The notes under the pieces were generated by a model. That model saw only the letters and a list, made by a program, of their open reading frames with translations, was not told the DNA's origin and did no database searches. Below, piece by piece: positions 1 to 7,297 of a stretch of 64,000 nt of DNA (positions within the stretch are counted from its first letter, which is position 1; the number at the start of each line of letters is the position of its first letter). This DNA is from Nocardioides jensenii JCM 1364 = NBRC 14755 (GTDB lineage: Bacteria > Actinomycetota > Actinomycetes > Propionibacteriales > Nocardioidaceae), in assembly GCF_001552535.1 (NCBI RefSeq), contig NZ_BCRJ01000054.1, positions 1-64,000 on the forward strand, given 5' to 3'. A program made the position numbers and the translations under genes.

Positions 1-77
1 TCACACCACCACCAGGTTCTCCACACCCGATTCAGCGACTGTGGATGGTCGCGAACCACGATCGACGTGGCCACCGC

Positions 78-170
78 CGAACTCACGACGGGTCCCGCCG
101 AACTCACGACGGGTCACCCCGAACTCACGACGGGTCACCCCGAACTCACGACAGGTCGGCCCGAACTCAG
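78..170. repeat. 21-bp tandem repeat, about 4.5 copies
   Basis: The core CGAACTCACGACGGGTC recurs with starts at 78, 99, 120, 141 and 162, an exact 21-bp period; the fourth copy has one internal change and the fifth is partial. There are no unique spacers, so it is a minisatellite and not a CRISPR array. It lies just past the 3' end of the acyl-CoA dehydrogenase gene. The 21-bp period keeps frames open through it, which creates spurious repetitive ORFs on both strands. Nothing else gene-like is seen in positions 1-225. Confidence 0.9.
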
Positions 171-225
171 ACCCTGCGCCCTGGTCGGCGCTCGGATCTC
201 TTCTCCTCACCCCACGGGCAAGCTG

Positions 226-1407
226 TCACTCGACAGGCAGGCCGAGTCCACGCGCGATCAGCATGCGCTGCACCTCGGAGGTGCCCTCGCCGATCTCGAG
301 GATCTTGGCGTCGCGGTAGAACCGGGCGACCGGGTACTCCTCCATGAAGCCGTAGCCGCCGAAGACCTGGGTGGCGATGCGGGTCGCGGTGACGGCCGAC
401 TCCGACGTGTAGAGCTTGGCGATCGAGGCGGCCTGCTTGAAGTCCTTGGTGGAGGCGCCCGCGTCCTTCATGGCCGCGGCCTTGTAGGTCAGCAGTCGTC
501 CGGCCTGGAGCATCACGTCGAGGTCGGCGATCTGGAAGGCGACGCCTTGCTTGCGGCCGATCGGACCGCCCATGGTCTGCCTGTCGAGCGCATACTCCAC
601 ACACAGGTCGCGGCAGGCCTGGATCAGGCCGACGGCAAGGGCGGCGATGGCCACTCGACCGTCGTCGAGGGTGGCCAGGAACTGGGCGAAGCCGCGGCCG
701 CGCTCACCGAGCAGGTTGCCGGCGGGGACGTGCGCGTCCTCGAACGAGAGCGGATGAGTGTCGGAGATGTGCCAGCCGAGCTTGTCGTAGGCCTTCTCCG
801 CTGTGAAGCCGGGAGTGCCGGACGGCACGATGATCGTGCTGATCTCGGCGTTGCCGTTGTCCTTGGTGCCGGTGCGAGCGGTCACGGTGACCAGCGAGGT
901 GATCTCGGACCCCGAGTTGGTGATGAACTGCTTGGCGCCGTTGACCACCCACTCGTCATCGACCAGCTCGGCCTTGGTCTTGGTCGCGCCGGCGTCGGAG
1001 CCGGCGCCCGGCTCGGTGAGGCCGAAGCCGGCCAGCTTCCGTCCCGCCACCAGATCGGGCAGGTGGGCAGCCTTCTGCTCGTCATTGCCGAAGGTGAGGA
1101 TCGGGTTGATACCGAGGCCGACACCGGCCTCGAGCGTGATCCCCATCGACTGGTCGACACGGCCGAGCTCCTCGATGGCCAGGCACAGGGAGGTGAACGG
1201 ACCGTCCTCGGGGGCCAACCCGGCACCGCCGAACTCCTCAGGCGCGGTCAGGCCGAACAGGCCCAGGTCACCCATCTTGTGCACGACGTCCACGGGAAAG
1301 TGGTGATCGCAGTCCCACTGCGCGACGTGCGGGGCGATCTCGGCCTCCGCGAAGTCACGGACGGACCGGCGGAACTCTTCGTGCTCACGGGACAACTCGA
1401 ACGACAT
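226..1407 (-). CDS. Acyl-CoA dehydrogenase
   Basis: A 393-residue FAD-dependent acyl-CoA dehydrogenase, the normal family length. It would oxidise an acyl-CoA to the 2-enoyl-CoA and pass electrons to electron-transfer flavoprotein. The flavin-binding signature FGLTEPGAGSDAG lies at residues 128-140. The C-terminal YRDAKILEIGEGTSEVQ segment carries the likely catalytic Glu374. The ATG start is preceded by AGAGG at suitable spacing. It is transcribed away from a MerR regulator at 1607, and a palindromic operator candidate lies 46 bp upstream. MerR regulators of the LiuR type control branched-chain amino acid and fatty-acid catabolism, so a role in leucine or isovalerate breakdown is plausible; this is inference and chain specificity cannot be read from the sequence. 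Downstream genes of the transcription unit would lie left of the window. Confidence 0.93.
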   Translation of the reverse strand: MSFELSREHEEFRRSVRDFAEAEIAPHVAQWDCDHHFPVDVVHKMGDLGLFGLTAPEEFGGAGLAPEDGPFTSLCLAIEELGRVDQSMGITLEAGVGLGINPILTFGNDEQKAAHLPDLVAGRKLAGFGLTEPGAGSDAGATKTKAELVDDEWVVNGAKQFITNSGSEITSLVTVTARTGTKDNGNAEISTIIVPSGTPGFTAEKAYDKLGWHISDTHPLSFEDAHVPAGNLLGERGRGFAQFLATLDDGRVAIAALAVGLIQACRDLCVEYALDRQTMGGPIGRKQGVAFQIADLDVMLQAGRLLTYKAAAMKDAGASTKDFKQAASIAKLYTSESAVTATRIATQVFGGYGFMEEYPVARFYRDAKILEIGEGTSEVQRMLIARGLGLPVE

Positions 1408-1452
1408 GGTGGCCTCTCACTTGGTCGGCGTACGACCACCATGCTCCTACGC

Positions 1453-1466
1453 TTACGTTGACGTAA
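1453..1466. promoter_or_regulatory. Palindromic operator candidate for the MerR regulator
   Basis: TTACGTTGACGTAA has perfect arms TTACG and CGTAA around a TTGA centre. It sits between the divergent acyl-CoA dehydrogenase and MerR genes. It resembles the ACGT-rich operators known for LiuR-type MerR regulators. The assignment rests on position and similarity. Confidence 0.6.
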
Positions 1467-1501
1467 AGCAAGGTCTCGATACACCGCCTCGTCCCTCGGC
1501 G

Positions 1502-1600
1502 GCACTCGACCACCGAAAACACCGGCACCACCCCGCACGGCAGCACTCGACCACCGAAAACACCGACACCACCCCGCACGGCAGCACCCGACCACCGAAA
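1502..1600. repeat. 41-bp tandem repeat, about 2.4 copies
   Basis: The segment beginning GCACTCGACCACCGAAA recurs at 1502, 1543 and 1584, a 41-bp period, with a few substitutions and a partial last copy. It fills the leader just upstream of the MerR start codon at 1607 and leaves no room for a normal ribosome-binding site apart from its final bases. It could affect expression through copy number. Confidence 0.85.
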
Positions 1601-1606
1601 GCAGCC

Positions 1607-2023
1607 ATGGCCACCTGGACGATCCGGCAGCTGGCCGACGAGTACGGCCTCACCCTCCGCACGCTGCGGCACTACGAGGATCTCGGGCTGCTGCACCCGG
1701 TGCGCGCCGGGGCCCTGCGGGAGTACCACCAGCGTGACCGGATCCGGCTCGAGCTGATCCTGCGCGGCAAACGAGTGGGATTCTCCCTCGACGAGATCGC
1801 GGTGATCGTCAACATGTACGACGAACCGCCGGGCGAGGCGGGCCAGCTGCACTACCTGATCGATCAGTGCGACGTACGTCGTCGGGCGCTGGAGGAGCAA
1901 CGGCGCGACATCGACGCGACGATCGCCGACCTCGACGGAATCGAGGCCCGGTGCCGCGACGATCTCGCGTCGCTCGCGTCACGACGTCGGAGCCCACGCG
2001 CCCTCCGGCGTACTCGCCGGTAG
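1607..2023 (+). CDS. MerR-family transcriptional regulator (LiuR-like)
   Basis: A 138-residue regulator. The N-terminus ([21 protein letters not shown]) is the MerR winged-helix DNA-binding domain, with the typical [11 protein letters not shown] segment. A coiled-coil dimerisation helix follows from about residue 90 ([20 protein letters not shown]). No metal-binding cysteine pattern is seen, and there is a single Cys in the linker, so it is not a metal sensor of the classic type. The ATG at 1607 was chosen because the family N-terminus begins there; the frame stays open further upstream only through the 41-bp repeats. It is divergent from an acyl-CoA dehydrogenase with a palindrome between them, which suggests it represses that gene in response to an acyl-CoA or related ligand (inference). 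Confidence 0.85.
   Translation: MATWTIRQLADEYGLTLRTLRHYEDLGLLHPVRAGALREYHQRDRIRLELILRGKRVGFSLDEIAVIVNMYDEPPGEAGQLHYLIDQCDVRRRALEEQRRDIDATIADLDGIEARCRDDLASLASRRRSPRALRRTRR
2005..2020 (+). terminator. Short hairpin at the end of the MerR gene
   Basis: CCGGCG, a four-base loop, then CGCCGG immediately before the TAG stop of the MerR gene. There is no T-run, so its terminator activity is uncertain. Confidence 0.3.
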
Positions 2024-2105
2024 ACGAACGGTCACTCGCCACGGGTGTGGCCTTCGCCACCGCTCAGGGACCGGAACCCTCGCGCACCTCCGGAGCGGAG
2101 GGCCT

Positions 2106-2111
2106 TAGACT
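2106..2111 (+). promoter_or_regulatory. Possible -10 element (TAGACT) for the carboxylase operon
   Basis: TAGACT lies about 55 bp upstream of the GTG start at 2167, in the only spacer between the MerR gene and the carboxylase. Unlike many promoters in this window it would give a leader with a ribosome-binding site. No clear -35 is seen. Confidence 0.35.
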
Positions 2112-2166
2112 CCCCGACGGGGCGCGTGATCTGCGCGCCTCCCAGATCGTCACCAGAGGAGTGTCC

Positions 2167-3954
2167 GTGCCCGAGGTCAAGCCGTTGCAGAAGGTCCTCA
2201 TCGCCAACCGTGGCGAGATCGCCGTGCGTGTCATCCGCGCCTGCAAGGACGCCGGAATCGGCTCGGTCGCGGTCTACGCCGACCCCGATCGTGACGCCCT
2301 GTTCGTCCGCCTGGCCGACGAGGCCCACGCCCTCGGTGGCGCCACTCCGGCCGAGACCTACCTCGACATCGCCAAGATCATCGACGTGGCCACGAAGACC
2401 GGCGCCGACTCCGTCCACCCCGGCTACGGCTTCCTCGCCGAGAACGCCGAGTTCGCGCAGGCCGTGCTCGACGCCGGACTGGTCTGGATCGGCCCCTCTC
2501 CCGCAGCCATCGAGGGCCTCGGTGACAAGGCCAAGGCCAAGCAGATCGCCCTCGCCGCCGGCGCTCCGCTGGCCCCCGGCCTCAAGGACGCCGTCAAGGA
2601 CGCCGACGAGATCATCGGCTTCGCCAAGGAGCACGGCCTCCCGGTCGCGATCAAGGCCGTCTTCGGCGGAGGCGGTCGCGGCCTCAAGGTCGCCCGCACC
2701 CTCGAGGAGATCCCCGAGCTCTACGAATCGGCCGTGCGTGAGGCGATCAGCGCCTTCGGTCGCGGCGAGTGCCTGGTCGAGAAGTTCCTCGACAAGCCCC
2801 GCCACGTCGAGACCCAGTGCCTGGCCGACCAGCACGGCAACGTCGTTGTCGTCTCGACCCGCGACTGCTCCCTGCAGCGTCGCCACCAGAAGCTGGTCGA
2901 AGAGGCTCCGGCGCCGTTCCTCACCGACGAGCAGAACCAGCGCCTCTACGACTCCTCCAAGGCGATCCTCAAGGAAGCCGGCTACGTCGGCGCCGGAACC
3001 TGCGAGTTCCTCGTCGCCGCCGACGGCACCATCTCCTTCCTCGAGGTCAACACCCGCCTCCAGGTCGAGCACTGCGTCTCCGAAGAGGTCACCGGCATCG
3101 ACCTGGTCCGCGAGATGTTCCGCATCGCTGCCGGCGAGGAGCTCGGGTACGACGATCCCGAGGTCCGCGGGCACTCGATCGAGTACCGCATCAACGCCGA
3201 GGACGGCGGCAACAACTTCATGCCCGCCCCCGGCACGCTGACCGAATGGAACCCGCCGCAGGGTCCCGGTGTCCGGGTCGACGGTGGCTATGAGAAGGGC
3301 GAGACCGTCCCCGGCTCGTTCGACTCGCTGGTCGCCAAGCTGATCATCACCGGCAAGGACCGCACGCAGGCGATCGAGCGCTCGCGTCGCGCCCTGTCCG
3401 AGTTCCAGGTCGACGGCATGCCCACGGCGATCACCTTCCACGAGGTCATCACCCGCGACCCGGCCTGGGTCGCCTCCTCCAACCCCACGGGTGAGGGTTC
3501 CTTCGACGTCTACACGACGTGGATCGAGACCGACTTCGACAACCAGATCACCCCCTACTCCGGCGGGTCCGCGGACGCCGACGAGGCCGGCGAGCGTCAC
3601 AAGGTCACCGTCGAGGTCGGCGGCAAGCGCCTCGAGGTCGTGCTGCCCTCGGGCCTCGGTGGCCTGGCCACCGGTGGTGGAGCGGGTGCGGCCAAGAAGC
3701 CGAAGCGGGCTGCGAAGAAGGCCGGCTCCGCCGTCTCCGGTGACGCCGTCGCCTCCCCGATGCAGGGCACCATCGTCAAGGTCGCCGTCGACGAGGGTGC
3801 CACCGTCGCCGAGGGCGACGTCGTGGTCGTGCTCGAGGCGATGAAGATGGAGCAGCCGCTCAAGGCGCACAAGGCCGGCACCGTCACCGGCCTCACTGCC
3901 GAGGTCGGCGCCACCGTCACCAACGGTCAGGTCATCTGCGAGCTCAAGGACTGA
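2167..3954 (+). CDS. accA3: Acyl-CoA carboxylase alpha subunit (biotin carboxylase + BCCP)
   Basis: A 595-residue fused biotin carboxylase and biotin carboxyl carrier protein. It carboxylates its own biotin with ATP and bicarbonate and passes the CO2 to acetyl- or propionyl-CoA through a separate carboxyltransferase (AccD type) that is not in this window. The biotin-carboxylase N-domain starts LIANRGEIA. The ATP-grasp glycine loop FGGGGRGLK lies at residues 166-174, and [10 protein letters not shown] marks the catalytic region. A linker of Ala, Lys and Gly precedes the BCCP domain, whose EAMKMEQ motif places the biotinyl-lysine at K560. GTG 2167 was chosen because AGAGGAG ends 5 nt before it; the GTG at 2161 overlaps that site. 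The next gene begins 3 nt after the stop codon, so both are probably on one mRNA. Confidence 0.93.
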   Translation: MPEVKPLQKVLIANRGEIAVRVIRACKDAGIGSVAVYADPDRDALFVRLADEAHALGGATPAETYLDIAKIIDVATKTGADSVHPGYGFLAENAEFAQAVLDAGLVWIGPSPAAIEGLGDKAKAKQIALAAGAPLAPGLKDAVKDADEIIGFAKEHGLPVAIKAVFGGGGRGLKVARTLEEIPELYESAVREAISAFGRGECLVEKFLDKPRHVETQCLADQHGNVVVVSTRDCSLQRRHQKLVEEAPAPFLTDEQNQRLYDSSKAILKEAGYVGAGTCEFLVAADGTISFLEVNTRLQVEHCVSEEVTGIDLVREMFRIAAGEELGYDDPEVRGHSIEYRINAEDGGNNFMPAPGTLTEWNPPQGPGVRVDGGYEKGETVPGSFDSLVAKLIITGKDRTQAIERSRRALSEFQVDGMPTAITFHEVITRDPAWVASSNPTGEGSFDVYTTWIETDFDNQITPYSGGSADADEAGERHKVTVEVGGKRLEVVLPSGLGGLATGGGAGAAKKPKRAAKKAGSAVSGDAVASPMQGTIVKVAVDEGATVAEGDVVVVLEAMKMEQPLKAHKAGTVTGLTAEVGATVTNGQVICELKD

Positions 3955-3957
3955 CGA

Positions 3958-5226
3958 GTGGCCGGCCCGCCACCGGGGGCGGACGGCTTTCCCGACACCG
4001 TCCCCGAGATCGTCGCAAGCCTCGACCAGGATCCGATCCTGATCGAGCAGATCATGGGCAACGGCCACACGCGGGAACTGCACGACTTCCTGACGGCCAA
4101 GGAGCAGCACGCCACCTACCCCGTCTACGTCGTCTACACCGCGACCCCGCCCGGGCTCTCCGGCATCGACGCCGACGAGGAGCTGGCCAGCCTGGTCCAT
4201 GCCGGCGTCAGGAAGGACGGCGTCTACGTCGTCCACACCTCCGAGGGCACCGGGCACGTCGGTGTCTGGGGTGACCTGGATCCGTCGGAGAACGACGACG
4301 AGATGTTGATCGGCCTCGCCCACAGCACCGTCGAGGACCAGATCACGGCGGTGGTCAAGACCCTCGGTGGCGAGGAGGTCCAGCCTGGGCACCCGATCGA
4401 GGCTGCGGCCGCGCTCGAGGTGGCGGCACACACGTCGATACCTGACTACAGCGAGCCGATCCTCTCCGACGCCCAGCTCACCGGCTACGCCAACGAGATG
4501 TGGAGCTCTGACCACTGGCCCTACACCTACCCGGGTGACGAGCCCCAACTCGCCTCCCCCGGGCTGCTCGCTCTCGTCGCGACGACCACCCTCCTGGTGG
4601 CCCTGGTCGTCTCCTACCGCCTGCTCCAGGCCGTCGCGGGCCGAGGCGGCGCACCGGTGACGACGTCGAGGGCTGCCGGCGGCCGCCCCCACGACGAGGC
4701 ACGGCTGCCGACGTCGTCGCGCGCCGAACGGGTCACGCGCGACCTCGACCAGCACCGTGCCCGGGCCACCGATGAACTCGCGCGACTGGAACGCTCTCTC
4801 GCCGACGCGAAGCTTCGGCTCCGGGCCGGCGCCGAGCGGGCTGATCTGGCCTCGCACAGCCACGAGACCGGCATCGAACTCCTCGACTCCGATGACCCCC
4901 TGGACCTGATCGGCGCGGCCGTGCTGGCCCGGATCGGGTCGCGTGCCCTGGATCGGACCGACCGAGGTGTCTACCGCTGCTGCTACATCAACCCACTCCA
5001 CGGAGAGGGATCGCACGAGCGTCCGGTGGCCGGCGGCCTCAGCGTGCCGGTTTGCCCCCGCTGCGACAAGACGATGCGCCAGCACCGCGAGCTCGACGCC
5101 CTCGTCGAGGATCGCCGCCTCGCGATCGACGGCCCCTACTACGAGGGCGACACGGTGTGGGCAGAGACCGGGTACGGCGCGCTGGTCGACGACCTGTGGC
5201 GCCATGTCGGGGAGGTCGACCGCTGA
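3958..5226 (+). CDS. Membrane protein with Cys/NPLHG C-terminal domain (unknown)
   Basis: A 422-residue protein whose family I cannot name. Residues 1-195 form a soluble domain with alternating beta and helical segments (VYVVYTATPP, then DGVYVVHTSEG), loosely like a TPM-type fold. One membrane helix lies at about 201-222. A charged, probably coiled-coil segment (255-295) follows. The C-terminal module has C341-C342, NPLHG at 345-349, a second pair C366-x2-C369 and a WAETGYG motif at 401-407; the cysteines and histidines could bind a metal. The same module recurs in the genes at 5908 and 12808. The start GTG is 3 nt after the carboxylase stop, and the end overlaps the next gene by TGATG. Tight packing says operon; the function is unknown. 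Confidence 0.8.
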   Translation: MAGPPPGADGFPDTVPEIVASLDQDPILIEQIMGNGHTRELHDFLTAKEQHATYPVYVVYTATPPGLSGIDADEELASLVHAGVRKDGVYVVHTSEGTGHVGVWGDLDPSENDDEMLIGLAHSTVEDQITAVVKTLGGEEVQPGHPIEAAAALEVAAHTSIPDYSEPILSDAQLTGYANEMWSSDHWPYTYPGDEPQLASPGLLALVATTTLLVALVVSYRLLQAVAGRGGAPVTTSRAAGGRPHDEARLPTSSRAERVTRDLDQHRARATDELARLERSLADAKLRLRAGAERADLASHSHETGIELLDSDDPLDLIGAAVLARIGSRALDRTDRGVYRCCYINPLHGEGSHERPVAGGLSVPVCPRCDKTMRQHRELDALVEDRRLAIDGPYYEGDTVWAETGYGALVDDLWRHVGEVDR

Positions 5227-5906
5227 TGCGCAACCGTCTTGCCAACATCGTCCTGAGCCTGGTCATCGCAGCGCTGGCCGCAACCGGTGCCGGCTGGTGG
5301 GTCACCGAGCACCGGGAACGAGCGGTGGCCGACTACGCCGGGCAGGAGCGTGGCGGGCCGTCCGAGCCCGGCGACCGGGTGCGTGCGGCCATCCGCGAGC
5401 TCCGCGCAGACGGCGTACACGTCGCTCCCGACGGCCGACCCATGATCGACAAGCATGGCGAGGCCACCCTGGAGAAGGCCGTCGCCGGGCTGACCGTGCC
5501 CGTCCGTGTGATCTTCTGGCGCGAGACGAAGGGATCCGGCGCCTACCTCGACGTCGATCGGCAGCTGCAGTCCGCCTTCCGTGACGAGCGCTCGGTCGTC
5601 CTGGTGTGGGAGGGACCCGGGGCCGGCGACGCCGTGATCACGGGCGGCGACGCCTACGTGAGCCTGTCAGCGAGCGACTTCGTCGGCGACCCGGTCACGA
5701 CGATCACCCAGGCCCTCGACGAGATCCAGGAAGCCGAATGGTCTGGGGATCGCAAGCAGGAGTCCAACGACTACTGGGGCGGAACCGCGGGCGGCATCGC
5801 GGCCGGGTTCCTCTTCGCCTTCGTGACCCTGCTCGGCCTGGGCCTCCTGCTCCTGGTCGTGCGTAAGATCTCGGGCGACATCCTGCGACTCCCCGGGAGG
5901 TGGTGA
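5226..5906 (+). CDS. Two-helix membrane protein, middle gene of cassette (unknown)
   Basis: A 226-residue protein with a membrane helix near the N-terminus (about 7-25) and a second at about 185-212, rich in Gly, Ala and Leu. An external or periplasmic domain of roughly 160 residues lies between them. This domain has the same sheet-helix-sheet rhythm as the N-terminal domains of the flanking genes (VPVRVIFWRET, then RSVVLVWEGPG), so the three may share a distant fold. It lacks the Cys/NPLHG module. The ATG overlaps the previous stop codon (TGATG at 5224-5228), and the next gene begins 1 nt after its stop, so translation of the three is probably coupled. The final residues are basic (RKISGDILRLPGRW). 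No function can be assigned. Confidence 0.75.
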   Translation: MRNRLANIVLSLVIAALAATGAGWWVTEHRERAVADYAGQERGGPSEPGDRVRAAIRELRADGVHVAPDGRPMIDKHGEATLEKAVAGLTVPVRVIFWRETKGSGAYLDVDRQLQSAFRDERSVVLVWEGPGAGDAVITGGDAYVSLSASDFVGDPVTTITQALDEIQEAEWSGDRKQESNDYWGGTAGGIAAGFLFAFVTLLGLGLLLLVVRKISGDILRLPGRW

Positions 5907-5907
5907 C

Positions 5908-7083
5908 GTGGCGGCCGACAAGAACGAGCTGGACGCGATCCACAAGGACCTCGCCGATGACCACATCTACATCCACCAGTCGCTGCGGTCACAGTTCTCG
6001 TCGGACGAGCTCGCCCAACTCGAGCAGAACCTCGCCCAGCTCGACCAGCCGGTCTTTGTTGTTGCCTATCCCTTCGCCTCCGGTGACAGCTATGGCGGCA
6101 ACTCCGTCGACCTGCTGACCCGGCTGCACGCCGAGCATCCCGAACCCGGGCTCTACATCGCCACGACCGACAACCTCGAGCCCACGCAATACACCGACAT
6201 CACTCTCGAGGCACGCGCGTGGAACGACCAGGGAGTGTCCGAGTCATGGCCGATCGGGACCGAGCTGAGCATCGTCCGGCAGGAGTTGCCCCAGGACCTG
6301 GGCGAGGCGTTCGTGCGGACCACACAGCTCATGCAGCTGCCCGAGTCCAAACTGGCCCCCATCGAGGAGAGAGCCCGCGACGACTGGCACGAGGCCAAGG
6401 GCATCGATCCCGGGAGCGAGCGCGACGGTGACGGGATCGACCCGACCGGTCTGGTCGTGGCCGGAATCGTCGTCGCGGTCGTCGTCGGGGTGACCTGGAA
6501 GGCGATGAAGGTTCTGCGGGCGGCCAAGAAGCCCGCCATCCTGCCGCCGTCCGCAGTGGCACGAATCCGCAAGGCCCGTGACCGGCAGGTGGACAAGCAG
6601 GCGCGCGGCGACGTGCTCGCCCTGGGTGAGTTGATCGACGAGACCGAGATCAGCCAGGGCAGTGACGCCGGATCGTGGCAGGCCGCGCTGGACCACTACG
6701 AGGCGGCCCGCCGCCTCATGGGCGCCGATGAGGTCGACGTGCTCGACGCCGTCGGCGCAATCGTGCTCAGCGACCGCGGCACCCAGGCCCTCCAGGCGGC
6801 ACTCGCCGGGCGCTCGTTCGTCCCGAGGACGCCGTGCTTCCTCAACCCGCTGCACGGCCACGGGCCACACCAGCAGAGAGTGGAGCTCAACGACCGGACG
6901 GTGACGGTGCCGGTGTGCGGCACCTGCCGCAAGGCACTGGGCAGCGGAAAGGCACCGGACATCCTCGACGTCGACCATCGTGGCCCGATGCACTACTTCG
7001 AGACCGATGCCGAGCCGTGGGCCTCGACCGGATTCGGCTCACTCGAGCCCGACCTGATGTCGCGACTCCATGGCGGCCGGTGA
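5908..7083 (+). CDS. Membrane protein with Cys/NPLHG C-terminal domain (unknown)
   Basis: A 391-residue paralog of the gene at 3958. The N-terminal part (about 1-150) contains the VFVVAYPFASG and GLYIATTDNL strands. One membrane helix lies at about 181-197, followed by basic residues. A helical segment around 258-270 (ALDHYEAARRL) precedes the C-terminal module: C310, NPLHG at 313-317, C337-x2-C340 and WASTGFG at 371-377. The same spacing of features is seen in the 3958 product, and the ALDxYE..A helix plus Cys/NPRHG also occur in the 12808 product. The start is GTG, 1 nt after the preceding stop. A terminator-like hairpin follows at 7104-7132, which closes the unit that began with the biotin carboxylase. 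Function unknown; the paired cysteines suggest a zinc ribbon (inference). Confidence 0.8.
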   Translation: MAADKNELDAIHKDLADDHIYIHQSLRSQFSSDELAQLEQNLAQLDQPVFVVAYPFASGDSYGGNSVDLLTRLHAEHPEPGLYIATTDNLEPTQYTDITLEARAWNDQGVSESWPIGTELSIVRQELPQDLGEAFVRTTQLMQLPESKLAPIEERARDDWHEAKGIDPGSERDGDGIDPTGLVVAGIVVAVVVGVTWKAMKVLRAAKKPAILPPSAVARIRKARDRQVDKQARGDVLALGELIDETEISQGSDAGSWQAALDHYEAARRLMGADEVDVLDAVGAIVLSDRGTQALQAALAGRSFVPRTPCFLNPLHGHGPHQQRVELNDRTVTVPVCGTCRKALGSGKAPDILDVDHRGPMHYFETDAEPWASTGFGSLEPDLMSRLHGGR

Positions 7084-7103
7084 CGTCGCTGGCGGGTTTC
7101 GAA

Positions 7104-7132
7104 AGGGCCGCCCGGGTTTGCCGAGCGGCCCT
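7104..7132 (+). terminator. Hairpin terminator after the membrane cassette
   Basis: AGGGCCGC and GCGGCCCT form a perfect 8-bp stem around a 13-nt loop, 20 nt after the stop codon of the cassette. It separates the carboxylase/membrane unit from the pyruvate carboxylase promoter. Confidence 0.65.
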
Positions 7133-7285
7133 CCCCTCGCTCCCTCCCAGGAGAGAGGCCTGTGGCGTCGTGCTCACGTTTCCGGAGCCACGACAACGTC
7201 CCATGCCTTGATCGACTCTAGCCATGCCCGAGCCGTCTGCCGTCTCTTCTCTCAAACTGAGATCGGACCGTTGCCCGAGGACCGC

Positions 7286-7291
7286 TAGCCT
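7286..7291 (+). promoter_or_regulatory. Leaderless -10 element for pyruvate carboxylase
   Basis: TAGCCT ends 6 nt before the ATG of the pyruvate carboxylase gene. There is no ribosome-binding site in between, so transcription would begin at or next to the A of the start codon. Confidence 0.7.
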
Positions 7292-7297
7292 CGGGAC

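Noticed and set aside
67-1461. A 464-codon open frame on the plus strand that begins in the 21-bp repeat
   Set aside because: It is antisense to the acyl-CoA dehydrogenase, and its repetitive start comes only from the 21-bp period.
78-1600. CRISPR-like direct repeats
   Set aside because: The 21-bp and 41-bp units are joined head to tail with no unique spacers, and there are no cas genes.
2032-5205. A 1057-codon open frame on the minus strand
   Set aside because: It is the antisense of the biotin carboxylase and the first membrane gene. The translation is Asp/Gly/Val/Leu-rich low-complexity sequence typical of a shadow frame in high-GC DNA, with no domain.
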